8,380 nucleotides of DNA from Oscillospiraceae bacterium (GTDB lineage: Bacteria; Bacillota; Clostridia; Oscillospirales; UBA929). A program made the position numbers and the translations under genes. The notes beneath the pieces are model-generated. The model was given only the letters and a program-made list of their open reading frames with translations, ran no database searches and was not told the DNA's origin. Where the stretch lies: NCBI GenBank assembly GCA_031282535.1, contig JAITDM010000304.1, positions 1 through 8,380 on the forward strand, in the 5' to 3' direction. Below are positions 1-5,992 of this stretch, piece after piece (positions within the stretch are counted from its first letter, which is position 1; each line of letters begins with the position of its first letter).

Positions 1-89
1 CCCCGCCGCGCCGCCGTTATCTTCTTGTCTGTGCCGCCGCCGACCGCGGCGCAGGGTCCGGAGAGGTCCTTGCCATCTATGGTGACCAT
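1..89 (-). CDS. Possible 5' end of a leftward gene, unidentified, truncated by window edge
   Basis: Reading leftward from an ATG at 89-87, 29 codons stay open to the window edge and begin MVTIDGKDLSGPC. I do not recognise the protein. In favour: third codon positions are mostly G/C, first positions are purine-rich, second positions are mixed as in real genes, and a plausible leftward promoter lies about 100 bases upstream. Against: there is no convincing Shine-Dalgarno sequence before the ATG, and only about 90 bases are visible. The frame stays open further upstream, so the true start could differ. A short upstream frame on the same strand (MPSANTIPLTAFHFGWSP, stop at 79-77) overlaps this start by 13 bases, which could couple translation but may be chance. 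Weak call. Confidence 0.3.
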   Translation of the reverse strand, partial: MVTIDGKDLSGPCAAVGGGTDKKITAARR

Positions 90-199
90 CCAAAATGGAA
101 AGCAGTCAAGGGGATGGTGTTGGCACTGGGCATCTCTCCTTTGCACGCTGAATAGAACAACATCTGCACATGTCGCTCTCGCGTCTCCTCTTTCCCTAT

Positions 200-227
200 A
201 GTATATACTTTTTGCGGCGTATGTCAA
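200..227 (-). promoter_or_regulatory. Leftward promoter TTGACA-N16-TATACT, with -10 palindrome shared by both strands
   Basis: On the minus strand, TTGACA (227-222) is followed after 16 bases by TATACT (205-200), a near-consensus sigma-70/sigma-A promoter directed towards the left edge with a predicted start near 193. The -10 lies inside the perfect palindrome AGTATATACT (200-209), so the plus strand also carries TATACT (204-209), which would start transcription near 216, upstream of the operon. The plus direction lacks a recognisable -35 at 16-18 bases spacing, so rightward activity from it is less certain. The AATTTAAATT palindrome at 226-235 sits next to the leftward -35 and could be an operator or simply AT-rich spacer. 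Confidence 0.5.
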
Positions 228-277
228 TTTAAATTTGTGTCTATCAGGGCGCCGCCCTTGGGCCGGCCATTTTTAAG

Positions 278-286
278 AGGAGGTGA
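278..286 (+). promoter_or_regulatory. Strong ribosome binding site that decides the start of the first operon gene
   Basis: AGGAGGTGA is fully complementary to the usual 16S rRNA 3' end. It covers the GTG at 283, so that codon cannot be the start. The in-frame GTG at 292 lies 8 bases after the AGGAGG core, the expected distance. Confidence 0.8.
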
Positions 287-291
287 GACCT

Positions 292-2865
292 GTGGAGCGC
301 ATCAGTACCGGTTTGCCCGGGTTCGACCGGGTCATCGACGACCTGCGGCTGGGGGACAACGTGGTCTGGCAGGTGGAGTGCATCGAGGACTACCGGCGGG
401 TGACGGAGCCCTATGTCCGGCAGGCCCGGCGGGACGGACGGCGGCTTGTCTACGTCCGCTTCGGCGCGCACCCGCCCCTGCTGGCCCCCGGAGAGGCGGA
501 CGACGTCTGCGTCGTCGACGCCCAGGCGGGGTTTGAGAGCTTCGCCGCCCAGATCCGAAGCCGGATCGAACAGGAGGGCCTCAGGGCGTTCTATCTCTTC
601 GACTGCCTGAGCGACCTGCTGGAGAGCTGGTACTCGGACCTCATGATCGGGAATTTCTTTCGCGTCACCTGCCCCCGGCTGTTCCAGCTCGACACCGTGG
701 CCTATTTCGCGCTCCGCCGCGGCCTGCACACGCACGGCACCGTCGCGCGCATCCGCGAGACGACGCAGCTCCTGCTGGATCTCCATTGCCTCCGCGGCCA
801 CCTCTACATCCACCCGCTCAAGGTGTGGGAGCGATATTCGCCGACGATGTTCTTCCCCCACCTGATCCGGACGGAGGACGCCGTCTCCGTCACGGCGAGC
901 GCCGAGGCGGCGGAGCTCTTCACCGGCGCCGGCGTGCTCTCCGGCGACCCGCGGGACCCGTGGGCGCTCACGCTGGAGCGGGCCCGCGCCGCGCTGACGC
1001 AGCCGGACGACACCCGGGCGGCGGCGAAGGAGCTGCTCATCCGCCTGGTGATCGGCCGGGAGGCGCGGATCGCCGCGCTGAGCCGCACATACTTCGCGCT
1101 GGAGGATTTGCTGGCGATCGCGTCCCGCGAGATCGGCTCCGGCTTCATCGGCGGCAAGAGCGTCGGCATGCTGCTGGCGCGCAAGATCCTGGAGACGGAC
1201 GCCGGGGACGCGCTGGCGGGGTGCTGGGAGCCGCACGATTCCTTTTATCTGGGGTCGGACGTCTTTTACACCTACATCGTGCAAAACGGCTGGTGGGAAC
1301 TGCGCACCCGGCAGAAGACGCCGGAGGGCTACTTCGCGCTCGCGCCCGAGCTGCGCGCCAACCTCCTGCGGGGGCGGTTCCCGGACGCCATCCGGGAGCA
1401 GTTTGTCCGGATGCTGGAACATTTCGGGCAGTCGCCGATCATCGTGCGTTCGAGTTCCCTGCAGGAGGACAACTTCGGCAACGCCTTCGCCGGCAAATAC
1501 GACAGCGTCTTCTGCGCGAATCAGGGCCCGCTCGAAGCGCGGCGCGAGGCCTTTGAGCAGGCCGTGCGCACGGTGTTCGCCAGCACGATGAACGAGGACG
1601 CGCTCGCCTACCGCCTGAACCGAAACCTCACGGACAGGGACGAGCAGATGGCCATCCTGATCCAGCGCGTGTCGGGCGACCACTACGGGACGCTGTTCTT
1701 CCCGCACACGGCGGGCGTCGGCCACTCGTCGAACCTGTACGTGTGGGACAGGGCGATGGACCCCTCCGCCGGCATGCTGCGGCTGGTGTTCGGGCTCGGG
1801 ACCCGCGCCGTCGACCGGGTGTCCGGCGATTACGCGCGGCTGGTCCCGCTGGACGACCCGACGAACCGCCCGCCCGTCAGCCACGGGGACGAGAAAAAGT
1901 TCTCCCAGCATCGGGCGGATGTCCTCGACCTGCGGGAGAACCGGATGGGCGAGCGGCGGCTGGACGAACTCCTCGCCTGCGACCTGAAGACCGACCCGGA
2001 CATCTTTTTCAGCGTGGACGAGGCCGCGCAGGCGCGGCTGCGGGCGCTGGGGCGGCCGGACACGCCCGCGCCGCGCATTCTGGACTTTCGGACGCTGCTG
2101 GAGAAGACGCGCTTCCCGGCCCTGGCCAGAACCGTGCTGGCGACGCTCGCGAAGGCCTACGACTACCCGGTGGACATCGAGTTCACCGCGAACTTCGACG
2201 CCGTCGGCGGCTTTCGTTTCAACCTGCTCCAGTGCCGCCCGCTGCAGACGAAGGGGCTGGGCCGCGCCGTGCGCCTCCCCACCCCCGCGCCGGAGGAGAT
2301 CCTGCTGGCGTCCGACGGCCACTTCATGGGCGGCAACACGCGCACGGCGTTTGACTATGTGCTGCTCGTCCACGCGCCCGCGTACCTGGCGCTGCCCGAG
2401 CGGGACAAGCACGCGGCCGCCCGCCGGATCGGCGACCTGAACCGGGCGCTGCAGGGGCACAGCGTCCTGCTCATCGGGCCCGGCCGCTGGGGGACCACGA
2501 CGCCCTCGCTCGGCGTGCCGGTGCATTTCAACGAGATCAGCCACATGGCGGCGATCTGCGAGGTCTCGTACCGCCAGGGTGAGATGACGCCGGAGCTGAG
2601 CTTCGGGAGCCATTTCTTCCAGGACATCGTGGAGGCCGGCATGGTGTACGCCGCGATCTTCGACGGCGCGCCGGGCGTCGTCTTCCAACCCGAGCGCGTC
2701 ACGGCGGCTTCGAACCGGCTGTGCGAAGTCCTCGAAGATGGTAATAAATGGGAATCCGTCCTCCACCTCGCCCACACGCCGGGCCTCACGCTCTACACGG
2801 ACATCCGGGCGCAAAAACTCCTGTGCTGCGGCGGCCCGGCCCGGGCGCCGGAGGAGACGGCATAA
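292..2865 (+). CDS. PEP/pyruvate-binding (PPDK N-terminal-like) protein with degenerate KaiC-like N-terminus
   Basis: An 857-residue protein from GTG 292, beginning MERISTGLPGFDRVIDDL. Residues about 3-60 resemble the opening of KaiC/RecA-like domains (STGLPGFD, then LGDNVVWQVE), but no Walker A GxxGxGKT follows. Residues about 280-655 match the PEP/pyruvate-binding ATP-grasp domain of pyruvate phosphate dikinase and PEP synthase: IGGKSVGM (K289), IIVRSSSLQEDNFGNAFAGKYD (R386), LIQRVSGDHYG, and the terminal LLQCRPLQ (644-651). A C-terminal part of about 200 residues follows, with GPGRWGTTTP (729-738) and FGSHFFQDIVEAG (771-783), which I associate with large uncharacterised 'PEP/pyruvate-binding domain' proteins. 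The swivelling phosphohistidine domain and PEP-binding TIM barrel of true dikinases are absent. A canonical dikinase reaction is therefore unlikely; ATP-dependent phosphotransfer or nucleotide sensing is possible. It is first in the operon. Family assignment is firm; function is unknown. Confidence 0.88.
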   Translation: MERISTGLPGFDRVIDDLRLGDNVVWQVECIEDYRRVTEPYVRQARRDGRRLVYVRFGAHPPLLAPGEADDVCVVDAQAGFESFAAQIRSRIEQEGLRAFYLFDCLSDLLESWYSDLMIGNFFRVTCPRLFQLDTVAYFALRRGLHTHGTVARIRETTQLLLDLHCLRGHLYIHPLKVWERYSPTMFFPHLIRTEDAVSVTASAEAAELFTGAGVLSGDPRDPWALTLERARAALTQPDDTRAAAKELLIRLVIGREARIAALSRTYFALEDLLAIASREIGSGFIGGKSVGMLLARKILETDAGDALAGCWEPHDSFYLGSDVFYTYIVQNGWWELRTRQKTPEGYFALAPELRANLLRGRFPDAIREQFVRMLEHFGQSPIIVRSSSLQEDNFGNAFAGKYDSVFCANQGPLEARREAFEQAVRTVFASTMNEDALAYRLNRNLTDRDEQMAILIQRVSGDHYGTLFFPHTAGVGHSSNLYVWDRAMDPSAGMLRLVFGLGTRAVDRVSGDYARLVPLDDPTNRPPVSHGDEKKFSQHRADVLDLRENRMGERRLDELLACDLKTDPDIFFSVDEAAQARLRALGRPDTPAPRILDFRTLLEKTRFPALARTVLATLAKAYDYPVDIEFTANFDAVGGFRFNLLQCRPLQTKGLGRAVRLPTPAPEEILLASDGHFMGGNTRTAFDYVLLVHAPAYLALPERDKHAAARRIGDLNRALQGHSVLLIGPGRWGTTTPSLGVPVHFNEISHMAAICEVSYRQGEMTPELSFGSHFFQDIVEAGMVYAAIFDGAPGVVFQPERVTAASNRLCEVLEDGNKWESVLHLAHTPGLTLYTDIRAQKLLCCGGPARAPEETA

Positions 2866-2935
2866 AAAGCCAACATAAAAAAGTAAAAAAGCCCCAAAAA
2901 GCAAAAAACAAGCAAAAAGAGAAAAAGAGAGGGAC
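2866..2935 (+). other. A-rich intergenic spacer
   Basis: A 70-base gap with 45 A and only 2 T, made of repeated AAAAAGC/AAAAAG-like units, between genes of about 70% GC. It has no hairpin and no T-run on the coding strand, so it is not a terminator of the upstream gene. It probably forms unstructured mRNA ahead of the next start codon, which may help ribosome loading. It ends in the purine-rich GAGAGGG that serves as a modest ribosome binding site. Confidence 0.6.
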
Positions 2936-4681
2936 ATGATGGAGAGAGCGGAGAGAGAGACAAAACGCGCGGCCCGGGCGGACACAGGCGTCCTGTACGG
3001 GCGCATGGACTTTGACGCGATGGCGGCGGAGATGGCGGCGCTCACGAAGCGGCTTGTGGCGACGCCCAGCGTCAACGGGACGGCGGGCGAGCGGGCCATC
3101 GCCGACCGGATCGAGGCCTACCTGCGGGACATCCCCTATTTTCGGGCGCACCCGGAGCTGGTGTTCACGCAGGACCTGGCCGGCGACCGGCTCGGCCGGC
3201 GCAATGTCTTCGCGCTGCTCATGGGGGGCGGCGGGCGTTGCGCGGACACGATTTTGCTGCACGGGCACACCGACACGGTGGGTGTGGAGGACTACGGCCG
3301 GCTGAGAGCGCACGCCTTCGACCCGGACGCGCTGGCGCGGGCGCTGGCCGACACGCCGCTCCCGGAGGAGGTCCGGCGGGATCTCCTCTCCGGGGACTAT
3401 CTGTTTGGCCGGGGCGCCTGCGACATGAAGAGCGGCGACGCGGTGTTTCTCGTCCTGGCCAGGCATCTGAGCCGGACGGCGGACCGGCTGCGGGGGAATC
3501 TGCTGTTTTCGTTCAACCCGGTGGAGGAGAACCGCCACCAGGGGATCCTCGAAGCGCTGCCGCTGCTGGCGCGGCTGCGCGAGACAAAGGGCCTGCGCTA
3601 CCTGTTTGCCGTCAACAACGACTACATCTGCCCGTCCGCCCCCGGCGACGAGACCCGCAGCCTCTACCTGGGCTCGGTGGGCAAGCTCCTGCCGACCTTC
3701 TACGTCGTCGGGCGCGAGACCCACGTGGGCCAGTGCTTCGAGGGGTTCAGCGCCGCGCTCGCGGCCGCGTCGCTGGTTAGGCAGCTCGAACTGAACCCCG
3801 CCCTCTGCGACGTCTGCCGCGGCGAGAGCACGCCGCCGCCCGCCGTGCTGCTGTCGCGGGATCTGAAGCCCGTCTACAATGTGCAGACGCCGCGCGCGGC
3901 GCTGGTCTATCTGAACTGCTTTGTACAGGGCCGCGAAACCGACGAACTCCTCGCGCGGCTGCGGGAGGCCGCATGCGCGGCGCTGCGGGAGACCGCGGCG
4001 CTCACCGCCGAGCGGGGCCGCGCCTACGGCCGGGCGGCCGGCGTGGACTGCGCGCCGCCGGAGGAGCCGGGGCAGGCGCTGACGTACGAGGAGCTGTACC
4101 GCAAGGTCCGGGCGGACGACCCCGGCGTCGACGAGGCCCTGAACGCGCTGGCGGACGATTTGATCGCGCGGGAGACGGACAACCGGATGGTGTCGGCGGC
4201 GCTCGTCGAACGTCTCTGCGAGAGGGCCGACATCCGGACGCCGACGATCGTCGTCTTCTTCGCGACCCCCTACTGTCCGCACAACACGCTGCGGGAGGAG
4301 GTCCCGGAGGAGCGGGCGCTGCGCGCGGAGATCGCCGCGCTGGCCCGCCGCTTTGCCGGGGAGAGCGGGGAGACGATGCAGGTGCTGCAGTTCTTCCCGA
4401 GCCTCACGGACAGCAGCTACCTGAAGATCGACGACAGCGAGGCGTCGCTGCGGGCGCTGCGGGCGAATTTCCCGGGACAGGAAAAGCTGTATCCGCTGCC
4501 GCTGGAGACCGCCCGGTCGCTGAACATCCCCGCCTTAAACTACGGCTGCTTTGGCAAGGACGCCCACAAGTGGACGGAGCGCGTCCACATGCCCTACTCG
4601 TTCGGGCAGCTCCCGCGCCTGCTCGTCAGGACGGTCGACCGCTTCCTCACCGCGGCGGACGGCGACGACAAAGAGCAATAA
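2936..4681 (+). CDS. RocB-like M20 family metallopeptidase/deacylase
   Basis: A 581-residue cytoplasmic protein of the M20 (ArgE/DapE/carboxypeptidase G2-like) zinc hydrolase family. It is most like RocB of the Bacillus arginine-utilisation cluster in length and in motif wording. Visible metal and catalytic residues: HGHTDTVG (H111, D113), GRGACDMKSG (D163, bridging Asp), VEENRHQG (E197/E198, general base and ligand), and DAHKWTERV near the C-terminus (H544). All ligands are present, so it should be an active hydrolase of an amide or peptide bond on an amino-acid-like substrate; the true RocB substrate is not established to my knowledge. ATG 2936 (followed by ATG 2939) has a GAGAGGG site upstream. 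The first 23 residues are highly charged and encoded by a GA-rich repeat, and ATG 3005 (MDFDAMAAEM) fits the family start, so the N-terminus is uncertain. No signal peptide is seen. Confidence 0.85.
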   Translation: MMERAERETKRAARADTGVLYGRMDFDAMAAEMAALTKRLVATPSVNGTAGERAIADRIEAYLRDIPYFRAHPELVFTQDLAGDRLGRRNVFALLMGGGGRCADTILLHGHTDTVGVEDYGRLRAHAFDPDALARALADTPLPEEVRRDLLSGDYLFGRGACDMKSGDAVFLVLARHLSRTADRLRGNLLFSFNPVEENRHQGILEALPLLARLRETKGLRYLFAVNNDYICPSAPGDETRSLYLGSVGKLLPTFYVVGRETHVGQCFEGFSAALAAASLVRQLELNPALCDVCRGESTPPPAVLLSRDLKPVYNVQTPRAALVYLNCFVQGRETDELLARLREAACAALRETAALTAERGRAYGRAAGVDCAPPEEPGQALTYEELYRKVRADDPGVDEALNALADDLIARETDNRMVSAALVERLCERADIRTPTIVVFFATPYCPHNTLREEVPEERALRAEIAALARRFAGESGETMQVLQFFPSLTDSSYLKIDDSEASLRALRANFPGQEKLYPLPLETARSLNIPALNYGCFGKDAHKWTERVHMPYSFGQLPRLLVRTVDRFLTAADGDDKEQ

Positions 4682-4698
4682 AATATAGAAAAATAACA

Positions 4699-4705
4699 AG
4701 AGGTG
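4699..4705 (+). promoter_or_regulatory. Ribosome binding site that decides a TTG start for the aminotransferase
   Basis: AGAGGTG overlaps the GTG at 4703, which therefore makes a poor start. The in-frame TTG at 4712 lies 6 bases after AGAGGTG, at a normal distance. ATG 4724 is a weaker alternative. The 30-base gap after the peptidase stop (4682-4711) shows no terminator, supporting co-transcription. Confidence 0.65.
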
Positions 4706-4711
4706 TTAAAA

Positions 4712-5992
4712 TTGGAGCGTTTGATGGACCGCTGCCTGCGGGTGATGCCGCCGATGGCGCGGCGCGCGTCCGAGGAGGGCATTGTCCGGGCGGAGGGCTG
4801 TTACCTGTATACCGAGGAGGGACGCCGGCTGATCGACTTTGCCAGCGGCGTGGCCGTGTGCAACCTGGGCCACAACCACCCGGAGGTCGTCGCGGCGGCG
4901 AAGGCGCAGATGGACAAAATGGTGCACGTGTGCCACAACCTGCTGTACTACGAGCCCTATGTGACGTTGGCGGAAAAGCTCGTGGCCCTGACCGGCGGGG
5001 ACACGAAGGTCTATTTTTCAAACAGCGGCGCCGAGGCCGTGGAGGGCGCGGTGAAGCTGGCGAAGTACGCGACCGGCCGGCCGGCCGTCGTCGCCTTTCA
5101 GGACGCCTTCCACGGGCGGACGATGCTGTGCGCGTCTCTGACCGCCTCCCACGCGTCCTACCGCCGGCACTACGAGCCGCTGGTGCCCGGCGTCTATTTT
5201 TTGGAATATCCAAACCTGTTTCGCAGCCCGTATCCGGTGGAGGGCGGGGCCTGCCCCGAGGCATATTTCACGCAGTTTGACCGGCTCTTCGCGCGGCTGA
5301 TCGACCCGGCCGACGTGGCCGCGATCGTGATGGAACCGGTGCAGGGCGAGGGCGGCTACGTGCCGGCGCCGCCGGAATTTGTGCGGCATGTGCGCGCCCT
5401 CTGCGACAAGCACGGCATCCTGCTCGTCTTTGACGAGGTGCAGACCGGGTTTGGCCGCACGGGGCGGATGTTTGCGTACGAACACTTTGGGGTACGGCCC
5501 GACATCATGGCCTGCGCCAAGGGCATCGCGAACGGCTTCCCGCTCTCCGCGGTCGTCGGCCGGCGCGCGGTCATGGACCGCTGGGCGCCCGGCGCCCACG
5601 GGGGCACGTTTGGCGGCAACCCCGTGTCCTGCGCGGCCGCGCTGGCCACGATCCGGGTGCTGGAGGGCGGCGCGGTGGCAAACGGCGCGGCGATGGGCGC
5701 GCACCTCATGGCCCGGCTGCGGACGCTGGCGCGCCGCTGCCCCGCCGTCGGCGACCTGCGGGGGCTGGGGATGATGATCGGCATGGAACTGGTGCGGCCG
5801 GACGGCGCGCCGGACCCGGATCTCACGCGCCGGGTTCTCGCGGGCGCGGCGGCGCGCGGGTTGTTCCTGCTCAGTTGCGGCTGCTGGAAAAATGTGGTAC
5901 GTTTCATCGCGCCGCTCACGGTGACGCGGGCGGTCGTCGACGAGGCGGCGGACATTTTGGAGGCGGTCTTCGCGGAGGAGGCGGGCGGATGA
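4712..5992 (+). CDS. Class III PLP-dependent aminotransferase, GABA aminotransferase-like
   Basis: A 426-residue fold-type I, class III aminotransferase (start TTG 4712, beginning MERLMDRCLRVMPPM). Class features in order: FASGVAVCNLGHNHPEV near the N-terminus, NSGAEAVEGAVKLAK (PLP phosphate region), FHGRT (R136), EPVQGEGG (E213), VFDEVQTGFGRTG (D241, which pairs with the PLP ring nitrogen), CAKGIANGFPLSAVVG (K270, Schiff-base lysine), GTFGGNP, and LLSCGCWKNVVRFIAPLT (R397). From memory, R136, E213, D241, K270 and R397 line up with R141, E211, D239, K268 and R398 of E. coli GabT, which has the same length. That favours an omega-amino acid such as GABA as amino donor. Ornithine, acetylornithine or beta-amino acid aminotransferase remain possible. 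The RocB-like neighbour suggests amino acid catabolism. Its stop overlaps the next start. Class certain; substrate inferred. Confidence 0.9.
   Translation: MERLMDRCLRVMPPMARRASEEGIVRAEGCYLYTEEGRRLIDFASGVAVCNLGHNHPEVVAAAKAQMDKMVHVCHNLLYYEPYVTLAEKLVALTGGDTKVYFSNSGAEAVEGAVKLAKYATGRPAVVAFQDAFHGRTMLCASLTASHASYRRHYEPLVPGVYFLEYPNLFRSPYPVEGGACPEAYFTQFDRLFARLIDPADVAAIVMEPVQGEGGYVPAPPEFVRHVRALCDKHGILLVFDEVQTGFGRTGRMFAYEHFGVRPDIMACAKGIANGFPLSAVVGRRAVMDRWAPGAHGGTFGGNPVSCAAALATIRVLEGGAVANGAAMGAHLMARLRTLARRCPAVGDLRGLGMMIGMELVRPDGAPDPDLTRRVLAGAAARGLFLLSCGCWKNVVRFIAPLTVTRAVVDEAADILEAVFAEEAGG
5974..5981 (+). promoter_or_regulatory. Ribosome binding site inside the aminotransferase end, for the dehydrogenase
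   Basis: GGAGGAGG lies 7 bases before ATG 5989, within the last codons of the aminotransferase. With the ATGA stop/start overlap (5989-5992) it points to coupled translation of the two proteins. Confidence 0.7.

Larger units (their letters stand above)
90..291. other. Intergenic region / leader upstream of the operon
   Basis: About 200 bases with lower GC than the genes to the right and no supported coding frame on either strand. Around 73-105 there are several short CCAT/ATGG inverted repeats, including ATGGTGACCAT at 79-89 overlapping the possible leftward start. Around 200-235 the DNA is AT-rich, with two perfect palindromes (AGTATATACT and AATTTAAATT). I see no riboswitch consensus, tRNA or Rho-independent terminator here. 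Confidence 0.5.

Noticed and set aside
2866..2935. A-rich spacer as a terminator for leftward transcription or a phase-variable homopolymer
   Set aside because: The minus strand has T-runs but no GC hairpin before them and no leftward gene to terminate. The A-runs are short (five to six) and outside a coding frame, so classic phase variation is not supported.
244..3099. 951-codon open frame on the minus strand
   Set aside because: Antisense to the PEP/pyruvate-binding gene. It is rich in Arg, Ala, Val and His as expected from the complement of GC-rich codons, matches no domain I know, and the opposite strand carries clear family motifs. The hydrophobic stretch comes from the T-rich complement of the A-rich spacer.
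2786..4282. 498-codon open frame on the minus strand
   Set aside because: A shadow of the M20 peptidase, whose metal ligands are all on the plus strand. Low-complexity Arg/Val/Ala composition.
3973..5280. 435-codon plus-strand frame crossing from the peptidase into the aminotransferase
   Set aside because: An out-of-frame Gly/Arg/Ala-rich artefact of high GC. It overlaps two well-supported genes.
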